Part shown: positions 14,999 to 24,595 of the stretch, piece after piece
Layout: the number at the start of each line of letters is the position of its first letter
Position numbering within the stretch: position 1 is the stretch's first letter
From: Bacteroidales bacterium
GTDB taxonomy: Bacteria > Bacteroidota > Bacteroidia > Bacteroidales > UBA932
Assembly (NCBI GenBank): GCA_011620605.1
Contig: WOYW01000008.1
Location: forward strand, 1 to 32,187
Length of the DNA stretch: 32,187 bases
Direction of reading: 5' to 3'
Program-made: the position numbers and the translations under genes
The notes under the pieces: generated by a model
Databases searched by the model: none
What the model was told of the DNA's origin: nothing
The model's input: the letters and a program-made list of their open reading frames with translations, nothing else

Positions 14999-17923
14999 AT
15001 GAAAAAAATTAAGATTTATACACTATTTATTGTTTTTTTACTTGCCGCCGGTCAGATCGTGCACGCTCAGAACAGGAATGTTACGGGAACGGTGACTGCC
15101 GCCGGTAACGGTTCACCGCTGATAGGAGTCACTGTATACATTCAAGGTACAACGGTCAGTACCGTAACTGATGCTCAGGGCATTTACTCCATAACGGTAG
15201 ATTCACCGGAGGATGTACTGGTTTTCTCCACCCTGGGGTTTGAAGACGCCCGAGTTATTGTTGGTGATCGCGCAGTCATAGATGTTTTACTGCAGGAAAC
15301 GGCCCTGGACCTGGAAGAGATGGTGATCATAGGTTACGGCAAAACAACCAAAAAGGAAGTGACGGGATCCATAGCCAGCTTAAAGCCGGAAGATTTTAAC
15401 CAGGGGACCTTTACCACTGCCGCCGGGCTCCTTCAGGGCAAGGTTGCCGGACTGACAGTAGTCAACGCCTCGGGAGGTGACCCGAACGGGAATTTTGAAA
15501 TATTACTAAGGGGAACCAACTCCCTTTCTGCGGGTCAGGGCCCCCTGATCATCATTGACGGGGTAGTGGGAGCCGATATCCGGAATATCAATTACCAGGA
15601 AGTGGAGTCCATAGACGTTTTGAAAGACGGTTCGGCTGCTGCCATTTACGGGACAAGGGGAACCAACGGGGTAGTGATCATTACTACAAAGAGGGCTCAA
15701 GCCGGGACCACCCGTGTAGAATACGATGGGCAGGTTTCCGTCCAAACCGTTCAAAGCCGTGCCATCCCTTTGACTGCCGAGGAATTTACCGGGGTGATCA
15801 ATCAATACAAACCGGCTGCTTCGGGTTCACTATACGGAGTTGAAACAGACTGGTTCAAAGAGATTACAAGAACTCCCATCAGTCACAAGCATTCGCTGGC
15901 AATATCCGGCGGGAGTGAAAAATTTTCACACAGAACTGTGCTTAACATTGAGGACAATCAGGGGATCCAGAAAAGGAACGAATCCCAAAAATTCCTTATT
16001 AAGACCAATATCAAACAAAGCGCCCTGCAAGGCTGGCTGGACTTTGATTACAACATTTTCGGATCCAAGAGGAAATATTTTCCGGCCAATTACTCGGCCT
16101 TTGAACAAGCTTTTTATCACAATCCCACAGAACCTGTTTACGATCCTGAAAATCAAACATCCGGCGGGTATTACCGCATAGCGGAAATGGCTTATTACAA
16201 CCCGGTTGCCATGATCAACGAGCAGATCCAGGAACGGGAAGCAGATGATTTTGGTGCATCGGTCAGGGCCACTTTAAACGTGCTGCCTGTGGTAGGTCTG
16301 AAATGGGATAATTTTGTGTCCTATAATCAACAGCGCTACCAGTCCAATTCTTACCGTACCCGTTATTATCCCAGTTCAATTGGTCAGGATGGAGTAGCCT
16401 CCATAAGAAACGAATATACCAACGACATCCAGTACGAAAGTACATTGAATTACAGCAATACCTTTAATAAACATTCCATTCAGGCAGTCCTGGGTTATGC
16501 TTATCAAAGACAAACCGGGGAATACAACTCCATGGGCAACCAAGGTTTTGATACCGACGACTGGCTAACACACAATATTGGTGCCGGAACGTCACTTAAG
16601 GAAGGGATGGCTTCTATGTATTCTTACAAGGAATCCAATACGTATATAGCTTTCTTTGGAAGGGTCATGTATAATTACGATGAAAAATACCTGGCCTCGG
16701 TATCTTTGCGTCGTGACGGTTCCAGCCGTTTTGGAAAAGACAACAAGTGGGGTTGGTTCCCGGCCGTAAGTCTGGGATGGAGGCTTGACAGGGAAGAATG
16801 GTTGCAAGATGTGGAATGGATCAGTGACCTGAAACTCCGCGCCGGTTACGGTGTGACCGGAAACCAGGATTTTTCCAATTACAAGTCCTTGATGCTCATG
16901 AAAGTGTCCGGTAAGTTCTTTTACAACAATGAATGGATCAATACGTATGCTCCGGCCAGTAATCCCAATTTCGATCTGGCATGGGAAAAGAAAGCCGAAT
17001 ACAATGTGGGGATAGACTATGGGTTTTTTGATTTCCGATTGAGGGGTTCCATTGATTATTATTACCGTTTGACATCCAACCTGTTGTACACTTATTCCGT
17101 TCCTACTCCGCCTTACGTATACGATGAATTGTTTACCAACGTAGGCAAGATCAGCAACCAGGGAATTGAAGTCACCATATCTGCAGATGTTTTTAAGGAA
17201 GAGGACCTTTATTGGAACACTTACCTGACTTTTTCCAAAAACATGAACAAGCTGATCGCCTTTACCAATGAAGAGTTCCAAAACGGTTCCTACAATGTGG
17301 GATGGATACCCACACCCGTAGGAGCCTATGCCCAGCGCCTGGAAGAAGGCAAGAGCCTGGGTTCTTTTTACGGGCCTGTATGGCTGGGTATTGACGAGAA
17401 CGGGAATGACATCCTGAAAAACGCCATTGGAGGGATCGTTTCCGAGTCTATGTGGGAAAACCTGGGATGTGCGTACCCGAATTTTCAGCTCAACTGGGGC
17501 AATACCTTCAAATACAAAAACTTTGATTTCTCATTTATGTTCCGTGCTTCCATAGGAGGGAAAGTCTTTAACAGGTATGTTGCTGAATACCAGAATATTA
17601 CAGCACTGGGACTCAAAAACATCATGGCTTCATGGATGGACAACACAGCGTTTACCGGCAATGTGAAATATTCTTCCAAATACCTGGAGGATGCCACATA
17701 CGTTAAGCTGGACAATGTAACCATCGGATACACCTTTGATCTTAATAACGATTACCTGCAAAAGTTGAGGGTGAATCTGACCGGACAGAATGTCTTCTGT
17801 ATCACCGGTTACTCCGGGGTAGATCCCGAGGTCAGCCTATCGGGATTGGCGCCCGGCATTGAGAGCCTGAGCTATTATCCCAGGACTACAGTCATTACTT
17901 TAGGTGTTAATCTTGTCTTTTAA
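14999..17923 (+). CDS. susC: SusC/RagA family TonB-linked outer membrane transporter
   Basis: The ATG at 14999 follows a good ribosome-binding sequence (AAAGGAG), giving 974 residues. A signal peptide ends near VHAQ. Residues about 28-95 are the CarboxypepD_reg-like domain (GVTVYIQGTT, DAQGIYSITV). About 105-230 are the plug, with the SusC hallmark DVLKDGSAAAIYGTRGTNG. The remainder is the TonB-dependent barrel, ending in an aromatic-rich terminal strand with final phenylalanine. It imports the substrate across the outer membrane with the SusD-like lid encoded next (11 bases downstream). The operon context with ribokinase predicts a ribose-containing substrate rather than a hexose glycan. Confidence 0.96.
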   Translation: MKKIKIYTLFIVFLLAAGQIVHAQNRNVTGTVTAAGNGSPLIGVTVYIQGTTVSTVTDAQGIYSITVDSPEDVLVFSTLGFEDARVIVGDRAVIDVLLQETALDLEEMVIIGYGKTTKKEVTGSIASLKPEDFNQGTFTTAAGLLQGKVAGLTVVNASGGDPNGNFEILLRGTNSLSAGQGPLIIIDGVVGADIRNINYQEVESIDVLKDGSAAAIYGTRGTNGVVIITTKRAQAGTTRVEYDGQVSVQTVQSRAIPLTAEEFTGVINQYKPAASGSLYGVETDWFKEITRTPISHKHSLAISGGSEKFSHRTVLNIEDNQGIQKRNESQKFLIKTNIKQSALQGWLDFDYNIFGSKRKYFPANYSAFEQAFYHNPTEPVYDPENQTSGGYYRIAEMAYYNPVAMINEQIQEREADDFGASVRATLNVLPVVGLKWDNFVSYNQQRYQSNSYRTRYYPSSIGQDGVASIRNEYTNDIQYESTLNYSNTFNKHSIQAVLGYAYQRQTGEYNSMGNQGFDTDDWLTHNIGAGTSLKEGMASMYSYKESNTYIAFFGRVMYNYDEKYLASVSLRRDGSSRFGKDNKWGWFPAVSLGWRLDREEWLQDVEWISDLKLRAGYGVTGNQDFSNYKSLMLMKVSGKFFYNNEWINTYAPASNPNFDLAWEKKAEYNVGIDYGFFDFRLRGSIDYYYRLTSNLLYTYSVPTPPYVYDELFTNVGKISNQGIEVTISADVFKEEDLYWNTYLTFSKNMNKLIAFTNEEFQNGSYNVGWIPTPVGAYAQRLEEGKSLGSFYGPVWLGIDENGNDILKNAIGGIVSESMWENLGCAYPNFQLNWGNTFKYKNFDFSFMFRASIGGKVFNRYVAEYQNITALGLKNIMASWMDNTAFTGNVKYSSKYLEDATYVKLDNVTIGYTFDLNNDYLQKLRVNLTGQNVFCITGYSGVDPEVSLSGLAPGIESLSYYPRTTVITLGVNLVF

Positions 17924-17934
17924 ACAGGAGGAAA

Positions 17935-19455
17935 ATGAATATGAAGATCAAATACTTAACAATCATACTTGGGGCAGCAACTGTAATGGGTTGTACGGAC
18001 CTGACCGAAAAAGTCTATTCGGAAATTCCTGCCGATGATTTTTTCAAAAACGAAAGAGAACTCATTTCCAACGTAGGGAGGGCTTATACCAAGCTCCAGG
18101 CTTACGGCACGGAACAGAGTCTCTGGACTTTAAATTTACAGGTTACAGATGAATGTGCGGTACCGGTAAACGCCAACGGAAGCTGGACCGAAGAACGTTA
18201 CCAGGAACTGCAATACCACAATTTCAGCCAGTCCAACAAACTGGTCAGAATGGGGTGGGAATTCTGCTTTGACGGGGTAGCTGCCTGCAACGAGATCCTT
18301 TATACCACGGCCCAATCGGAAATTGATTTTGAAGGAAAGGACAAAATTTTGGCCGAGGTAAAACTTTTACGGGCGTACTTCTACTTTATGGGAGTGGACG
18401 GATGGGGGAACGTTCCCTTCTCCGAAGATTATTCGGATCCATCGTATCCAGAGCAGAAAGACAGGAACTTCATGTTTAGCTGGATAGAAAATGAGATCCT
18501 GGAAAATGTTGATAAACTGGAACAAAATCCTTCACCCGAATATTACGGAAGGGTTACCCAGGGTATGGCCTACACCCTTCTGGCCAAGCTTTACATAATG
18601 TCACAGGAATGGACCGGAACAGCTCGTTGGGCAGAAGCCGAAGCGGCCTGTAAAAAAGTCATTGATTCAGGGGCTTATATGATAGAGGACAATTATTCGG
18701 ACAATTTTAAGCCGTACAATGAAAATTCTCGTGAAAATATTTTTACGATCGTATACAATACCATATACACGAAATCGGATCACAATGCGTTCGTGATCTA
18801 CATGCTTGTTTTGCATCCGTCCAGTTGTGCAACATTCAACATCCCAACCTCACCTTGGGACGGATTTGTCTGCCAGCCGGATTTCTTTGCAAAATATGAT
18901 CCGGCCGACACAAGACGTTCCGATTCCTGGTTGTACGGGCAACAATACGATGTTACCGGAAAACCCATTGACGGTTTTGTGATCACGCCTCTTTTTGAAG
19001 AATCCAAATACAGGGATGGCAGGGATACATACGACGGTGCCAAGCTGATCAAATGGAAGTATCAGACCGACGGCCTTCTGCTGGACGACCAGACGAGCAT
19101 GGAAAACGATTTTGCCCTTTTCCGTTATGCCGATGTAATCCTTATGTATGCCGAGTCTCTTGTCCGTCAGGGAAGAACGGCAGAAGCCGATGACCTGGAA
19201 GAATTGGCGCAGATCAGAACACGGGCAGGTCTGGCGCCTTACCCGGCCGGTGAACTCACTTTGGAAGAATTGTATGACGAACGTGGCCGCGAACTGGCCT
19301 GGGAGGGTTGGAGAAGGCAGGATATGATCCGTTTTGGTAAATTCAACGATCCCTGGTGGGCCAAAAAAGCCTCGGCTCAAAACAAAAAGATCTATCCCAT
19401 CCCCAGAGAGGCTTTGGCATCCAATCCCAATTTAGTGCAAAACCCCGGATATTAA
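17935..19455 (+). CDS. susD: SusD/RagB family nutrient-binding lipoprotein
   Basis: An AGGAGG sequence precedes the ATG at 17935. The 506-residue protein has a lipobox ending VMGC (cysteine 20). It shows SusD features: an N-terminal TPR-like helical part (LLRAYFYFMGVDGWGNVPF, YYGRVTQGMAYTLLAKLYI), then FALFRYADVILMYAESLVRQG and the C-terminal RGRELAWEGWRRQDMIRFGKF signature. It caps the SusC barrel at the cell surface and binds the ligand. The ligand-binding residues vary between loci, so substrate cannot be read from it. Confidence 0.96.
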   Translation: MNMKIKYLTIILGAATVMGCTDLTEKVYSEIPADDFFKNERELISNVGRAYTKLQAYGTEQSLWTLNLQVTDECAVPVNANGSWTEERYQELQYHNFSQSNKLVRMGWEFCFDGVAACNEILYTTAQSEIDFEGKDKILAEVKLLRAYFYFMGVDGWGNVPFSEDYSDPSYPEQKDRNFMFSWIENEILENVDKLEQNPSPEYYGRVTQGMAYTLLAKLYIMSQEWTGTARWAEAEAACKKVIDSGAYMIEDNYSDNFKPYNENSRENIFTIVYNTIYTKSDHNAFVIYMLVLHPSSCATFNIPTSPWDGFVCQPDFFAKYDPADTRRSDSWLYGQQYDVTGKPIDGFVITPLFEESKYRDGRDTYDGAKLIKWKYQTDGLLLDDQTSMENDFALFRYADVILMYAESLVRQGRTAEADDLEELAQIRTRAGLAPYPAGELTLEELYDERGRELAWEGWRRQDMIRFGKFNDPWWAKKASAQNKKIYPIPREALASNPNLVQNPGY

Positions 19456-19476
19456 ACTCTTACAATATATTTTGTC

Positions 19477-21471
19477 ATGAAGAAGATCATAATACTCTTA
19501 ACGGTCGTTATCCTGGCAACAAGTTGTTCTACCAAAAAGATACAAATCACAGAGTTGCGTGACAAGATCGCGGGTGCCTGGATAGGACAGATGGTAGGCA
19601 ATATGTACGGTCTGCCTCATGAGAACAAATACATTGAAGAACCCGGTGATCAGTCACTATGGCCTTACGGCTATAGCAAATCACTGGATAAACTGGAATT
19701 GTACGAAGGTGCTTTTTCAGATGACGATACCGATGTGGAGTACCTGTACCTGATAATGATGGAAAAGTACGGCTATGAACCCACCTATCAAGATCTGAGG
19801 GAAGGCTGGATGTATCATATGCGCGACAGGATCTGGCTGGCCAACAGGGCGGCACTGGGGCTGATGCATCACGGGTTCGTCCCTCCCCATACAGGAAGCA
19901 AGGTTTCCAATCCGCACTGGTACCAGATAGACCCGCAGCTGATAAACGAAATATGGGCTTATACTGCTCCGGGGATGCCTGAATATGCAGCAGAAAAATC
20001 GGCCTGGGCTGCCCGTATAACCAGCGATGATTGGGCTATCGTACCTACCATACATTATGGTGTTATGTATGCCATGGCCTTCTTTGAGACGGATATTGAA
20101 AAGATCATTATTGATGCCATTGACTTCCTTCCTGAAGGGGACCGTTACAGGGAGACCGTTGAAGAAGCGGTAAATCTGTACCATCAGTATCCCGATGATT
20201 GGCAAAAAGCGCGTCAGATCATCGCTCAGAAATATTATACAGATGAAAATGAAATGACCAAAACCATCTGGAATGCTAATCTGAACGGAGCATGCGGGAT
20301 TCTCTCCATGCTTTACGGAAAAGGTGATCTGCAACTTACCATGGATCTGGGATGTGCCATGGGATTTGATGCCGATAACCAGACAGCCACCGTGGGAGGG
20401 ATCCTGGGTGTAATGTACGGAGCGGCTTCTCTGCCGGATCATTTAACCATGCCCATTGAAGGATGGTCAAAGCCGTTCAATGACCGGTACATAAACATCA
20501 CACGTCATGATATGCCCGATGCTTCCATTGAGGATATTATTGACCGCACGGTACAAATGGCCATAGAAGTCGTTTGTGCCAAAGGCGGCAAGCTCATTGG
20601 AGAAGGAAAAGGCCAGTACCTGGTTATAAATAAAAATGCCCGTTTTGAGGCTCCCATAGAATACAGCCGGGGACCTATGCCGGCACTGGAGGTGGGGGTC
20701 CCGGTTGAAACCGGTTTTGGTGTGCTGCCTTACCCGGGAAAATACTTGGTTCTGGAATCGGGAATATTGCCTGAAGGCCTGACTTTTGAAAAGGGAATTC
20801 TCAAGGGGACTCCTTCAAAGCCTGGAAAGTATCCCGTAAAATTGCAGCTTTATGATGAAAACACCGGGATGGCAGAAACAACCGATGACATGAGTGTTGA
20901 ATTCATCGTAAGGACTGCAAATATTGCCCCGTCAGCAGATACCATCTATGCTTCGGTAAGGGAAGTGAACACAGAGGTGTTGTTCAATTGCTGGATCACT
21001 TTTGGTCGGCCCATGTATGCTATGACCGTGGATGTGATCAACGACGGTATAGTATCGGGTGAAGGTTCCGTTTTCTATTCCCTGGCTGAAAGGTCCAATG
21101 CTCCCAAAAGCGATTATTTTGGCTACGGTTGGGACGAAAAGAAACACATTGACATGGTGGCTTTTCATACCGGTTGTATGGAAGAATTTGGCGGCTGGTA
21201 CAATGCCGGTACGTTGAAAGTGCAGTATGTGGACGGAAATGAGAAATGGCGAAATGTTAGGAATTTCCGTTCTACTCCGTCGCTTCCCAAAACCGACATC
21301 GTATTCTTCCAACCGCATTTTGTGGAATTTGTATTTGAATTCGATCCGGTAGCAACAAAAGGAATCCGGATCATCGGGGACAACAAGGTGCAGGACCATT
21401 GGAACAAGTATACCAAGAATGTATCTTCATTTATATCCATCACCGAATTAAGTGTATACCAAGTTAAGTGA
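19477..21471 (+). CDS. ADP-ribosylglycohydrolase-family lipoprotein with Ig-like and discoidin-like domains (ARH-1)
   Basis: The 664-residue protein has a lipobox ATSC (cysteine 17). Residues about 25-390 form an ADP-ribosylglycohydrolase (DraG/ARH-like) domain with both metal-site motifs: SDDDTD (81-86) and GFDADN (D298, D300). About 400-475 look like a putative Ig domain (GLTFEKGILKGTPSKPGKYPV), and about 485-664 like an F5/8 type C (discoidin) galactose-binding fold ending FISITELSVY. ARH enzymes release ADP-ribose or hydrolyse N- or O-glycosidic ribose bonds. Export, the added binding domains and the operon suggest it strips ribose from an extracellular riboside. It starts 21 bases after susD and ends two bases before the next ATG. 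Enzyme class is confident, substrate is not. Confidence 0.88.
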   Translation: MKKIIILLTVVILATSCSTKKIQITELRDKIAGAWIGQMVGNMYGLPHENKYIEEPGDQSLWPYGYSKSLDKLELYEGAFSDDDTDVEYLYLIMMEKYGYEPTYQDLREGWMYHMRDRIWLANRAALGLMHHGFVPPHTGSKVSNPHWYQIDPQLINEIWAYTAPGMPEYAAEKSAWAARITSDDWAIVPTIHYGVMYAMAFFETDIEKIIIDAIDFLPEGDRYRETVEEAVNLYHQYPDDWQKARQIIAQKYYTDENEMTKTIWNANLNGACGILSMLYGKGDLQLTMDLGCAMGFDADNQTATVGGILGVMYGAASLPDHLTMPIEGWSKPFNDRYINITRHDMPDASIEDIIDRTVQMAIEVVCAKGGKLIGEGKGQYLVINKNARFEAPIEYSRGPMPALEVGVPVETGFGVLPYPGKYLVLESGILPEGLTFEKGILKGTPSKPGKYPVKLQLYDENTGMAETTDDMSVEFIVRTANIAPSADTIYASVREVNTEVLFNCWITFGRPMYAMTVDVINDGIVSGEGSVFYSLAERSNAPKSDYFGYGWDEKKHIDMVAFHTGCMEEFGGWYNAGTLKVQYVDGNEKWRNVRNFRSTPSLPKTDIVFFQPHFVEFVFEFDPVATKGIRIIGDNKVQDHWNKYTKNVSSFISITELSVYQVK

Positions 21472-21473
21472 CC

Positions 21474-23069
21474 ATGAGAAAAACAGCAGTAGCCCTTTTA
21501 TTATCAGTTTTATTATTTGCCACGGCATGTTCACAGCAGGATGTTCCTTCTGAAGTGACGCTGTCCAAAGACGAACTCTTTGACAAGATCAAAGGAGGTT
21601 GGGCCGGCCAGACCATAGGAGTGGTTTACGGAGCTCCCACGGAATTTAAATTCACAGGGACAACCATCCAGGACTACCAGCCCATACCCTGGGGCAGGCA
21701 CTACGTAAAATACTGGTGGGACAAGAAACCGGGACTGTTTGACGATATATACAACGATTTGACCTTTGTGGAAACCCTGGAACAAGAGGGGCTGGACTGC
21801 AGCCAGGAAACCCTGGCCAAACGTTTTGCCTTTGCCGAGTATCATCTGGCGCACGCCAACCAGGCATCCAGGTACAACATCCACAACGGCGTCATGCCTC
21901 CGAAATCGGGGTTCTGGATGAACAATCCGCATGCCGATGACCTGGATTTTCAGATAGAGGCGGATTTCATTGGATTGATGACCCCGGGGCTAATGCCCCA
22001 GACAATGGAAATGGCCTCCCGGGTGGGACACATCATGAACAGCGGGGACGGTTTTTACGGGGGCGCGTTTGTCTCGGGCCTGTATTCCTCGGCGTTCATT
22101 TCCAACAATCCGGCCACTATCCTGGATCTGGCACTGGAGCCTATTCCTGTGGAAAGTCAGTTCTATCAGTGTATTGACGATGTAAGGAAGTTGCACGCGA
22201 AGTATCCTGAGGATTGGGAGCAATGCTGGTTTGAAATGCATAAAAAGTGGAATAAAGATGTCGGTTGTCCCAAAGGCGTTTTTTTAAGCTTTAACATAGA
22301 CGCCAAGATCAATGCTGCATACATTGCAATTGGTCTGTTGTACGGGGGTGGGGATTTTTCAAGGTCTGTGGAAATTGCGACCCGTTGCGGTCAGGATTCC
22401 GACTGCAATCCCGCTACTGTTGCCGGTGTACTGGGAGTCATGAACGGCTACTCGTCTATACCGGGTCACTGGCTGGATCCGCTAAAAGAGATAGAAGAAG
22501 AAAACTTCCAGGGGACCAGCGTTTCATTGGACAAAGCTTACCGGTATAGTTTTTCGCATGCCTTGCAAATGATCAAAAAGGCAGGAGGAGATGTAGAGGG
22601 GGATAGGGTGGTCATACCTGTACAAAAAGCGGAAGTGCTTCCTCTGGAGCAAAATTTTCAGGGTATGCATCCCGTTTTCAGGGATCGGAAGGATGCTTTC
22701 ATGAAAGACAACTATCAATTTGATTTTGAAGGCAACGGCTTTGTGATCTGGGGAAACATTGTGTGTTTACGCAGCGTTACGGCCGATTACGTGGCCAGAG
22801 TCTCGGCAAGGCATATCGGCTCAGAGGTTTTCGGATTGGCAGAGGCAGACGATCCCTATGTTGCCGAGGTTGAGATTTGGATTGACAAAGAGTTGGATCA
22901 TGTGGCACGACTTCCCATGAAAAACACGGACAGAAGGCTGGAACCGGCCTGGAAATATCTCTTGCCGGAAGGACACCACACTGTGAAAATGATATGGAAA
23001 AATCCGCACGAGGATTACCTCATTAGGATCAACGATATAGTTTATTATTCGGAAACACCGGTTATATGA
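21474..23069 (+). CDS. ADP-ribosylglycohydrolase-family lipoprotein (ARH-2)
   Basis: The ATG at 21474 (a GTG two codons earlier is less likely) gives 531 residues with lipobox ATAC (cysteine 19). The ARH domain spans about 35-345: KIKGGWAGQTIGVVYGAPTEF is the conserved opening, DDIYNDLTFVE replaces the usual (S/T)DDT motif, and GQDSDCN (D308, D310) is the second metal motif. The last ~150 residues are a beta-sandwich-like domain (FDFEGNGFVIWG, LPEGHHTVKMIW). It is clearly a paralogue of the next gene, sharing WMNNPHADD, DFQIEADFIG and TRCGQDSDCNPA. Only two bases separate it from ARH-1, and it overlaps ARH-3 by four bases, so the three are translationally coupled. Confidence 0.87.
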   Translation: MRKTAVALLLSVLLFATACSQQDVPSEVTLSKDELFDKIKGGWAGQTIGVVYGAPTEFKFTGTTIQDYQPIPWGRHYVKYWWDKKPGLFDDIYNDLTFVETLEQEGLDCSQETLAKRFAFAEYHLAHANQASRYNIHNGVMPPKSGFWMNNPHADDLDFQIEADFIGLMTPGLMPQTMEMASRVGHIMNSGDGFYGGAFVSGLYSSAFISNNPATILDLALEPIPVESQFYQCIDDVRKLHAKYPEDWEQCWFEMHKKWNKDVGCPKGVFLSFNIDAKINAAYIAIGLLYGGGDFSRSVEIATRCGQDSDCNPATVAGVLGVMNGYSSIPGHWLDPLKEIEEENFQGTSVSLDKAYRYSFSHALQMIKKAGGDVEGDRVVIPVQKAEVLPLEQNFQGMHPVFRDRKDAFMKDNYQFDFEGNGFVIWGNIVCLRSVTADYVARVSARHIGSEVFGLAEADDPYVAEVEIWIDKELDHVARLPMKNTDRRLEPAWKYLLPEGHHTVKMIWKNPHEDYLIRINDIVYYSETPVI

Positions 23070-24595
23070 TGAATAGGTTATTGATATTAGGTTTTGTTTG
23101 GTTTCTTGCCGGTTCATGTACCGGGAACCCTCCCGTATTGGATTACTCCAAACCCGTTTCCATACGGGAGGATATTTTGAAAGATAAGATCAAGGGCGGC
23201 TGGGCCGGACAGACCATAGGCTGTACCTACGGCGGACCTACGGAATTTAAATACAAAGGAGGTCTGATCAACGACCGGGCCCCGATCATCTGGTACAATG
23301 ATTACATCTACAATACGTTTATTGAAGATCCGGATTTGTATGACGATGTCTACATGGACCTGACTTTCCTGGAAATTATGAACGCCGAGGGAATAGATGC
23401 ACCGGCCGAATCCTATGCCTTGGCTTTTGCCCATGCCGATTATAAACTCTGGCATGCTAACCAGGCTGCCCGGTACAATATTCTAAACGGTATCATGCCT
23501 CCGGCATCCGGGCATTGGATGAACAATCCACATGCTGATGATATTGATTTTCAAATAGAAGCTGATTTTATTGGTATGATCTGCCCGGGAATGGTAAACA
23601 AGGCATCTGACCTGTCGGACCGGATCGGACACATCATGAATTACGGAGACGGTTGGTATGGCGGTGTTTTCATTGGGGCCATGTATTCACTGGCTTTTGT
23701 GAGCCGTGACATCCCTTTGGTGATCAATGAAGCCCTGAAGACAATTCCGGAAGGATCGAAGTTCCGCAATTGCATTGAGGATGTTGTGAAATTCCACGCC
23801 ATGTATCCGGATGACTGGAGGAAATGTTGGCTGGAAATTGAACGCCGTCACGGGTATGACATAGGTTGTCCGGAAGGAGTGTTCAACGGGTTCAATATTG
23901 ATGCGGTCATCAACTCGGCCTATGTGGTTATGGGTCTGTTGTACGGAGAAGGGAACTTTCATAAAACCATGGATGTGGCCACGCGCTGCGGACAGGACTC
24001 GGATTGCAATCCGGCATCGGCTGCAGGTATCCTGGGTGTGATGTACGGGTATGAAGCCATACCTGAAGTGTATAAGGCTTCCATGAGCAAAGTAGAGGAT
24101 ATTGATTTTGCATATACCAGCATTTCCCTGAATAAAGTATACGGGATAAACCTGTCTCTTATACGGGATGTTATTGAAGAACAGGGCGGAAGTGTTGAAG
24201 GGGATGTGTATACTTTCAACCTGCAGGAACCCCGGAAAGTGGCCAGGGAAGAATCTTTTTCGGGAATTGAACCTACCGAAAAAAGGGTGCTCAAGAAAAT
24301 GTTCAACGATTCTCTATCGCTGGATTTTGAAGGCAGTGGCGTAGTTATACTTGGACAGGTTACTCAGGTAGGGTTTTCGGATCTGTCTTATGGGGCCCAG
24401 ATAGAAGCGTATATTGATGGAATTAAGGTTGAATCGTTCCGGATGCCTTTTGATTACATAAAACGTAAATACGACATTTTTTACAAATATGGATTGACAA
24501 ACGGCCAACACCGGATAACCCTTAAGGTAGTTAATCCTGTTAAGGAATTCGTTATAGAGGCAAAAGAAATGGTGGTGTATTCAAATGAAAAATAA
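23066..24595 (+). CDS. ADP-ribosylglycohydrolase-family lipoprotein (ARH-3)
   Basis: The 509-residue protein has lipobox AGSC (cysteine 18). It begins the ARH domain with KIKGGWAGQTIGCTYGGPTEF, carries DDVYMDLTFLE (D98, T100) at the first metal site and GQDSDCN (D311, D313) at the second, and ends in a ~130-residue beta-sandwich-like domain (LDFEGSGVVILG, YIDGIKVESFRMP). It is closely related to ARH-2 throughout and much less so to ARH-1, so a local gene duplication is likely. The two may differ in substrate linkage or work on successive products. The ATG overlaps the ARH-2 stop. Confidence 0.87.
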   Translation: MMNRLLILGFVWFLAGSCTGNPPVLDYSKPVSIREDILKDKIKGGWAGQTIGCTYGGPTEFKYKGGLINDRAPIIWYNDYIYNTFIEDPDLYDDVYMDLTFLEIMNAEGIDAPAESYALAFAHADYKLWHANQAARYNILNGIMPPASGHWMNNPHADDIDFQIEADFIGMICPGMVNKASDLSDRIGHIMNYGDGWYGGVFIGAMYSLAFVSRDIPLVINEALKTIPEGSKFRNCIEDVVKFHAMYPDDWRKCWLEIERRHGYDIGCPEGVFNGFNIDAVINSAYVVMGLLYGEGNFHKTMDVATRCGQDSDCNPASAAGILGVMYGYEAIPEVYKASMSKVEDIDFAYTSISLNKVYGINLSLIRDVIEEQGGSVEGDVYTFNLQEPRKVAREESFSGIEPTEKRVLKKMFNDSLSLDFEGSGVVILGQVTQVGFSDLSYGAQIEAYIDGIKVESFRMPFDYIKRKYDIFYKYGLTNGQHRITLKVVNPVKEFVIEAKEMVVYSNEK

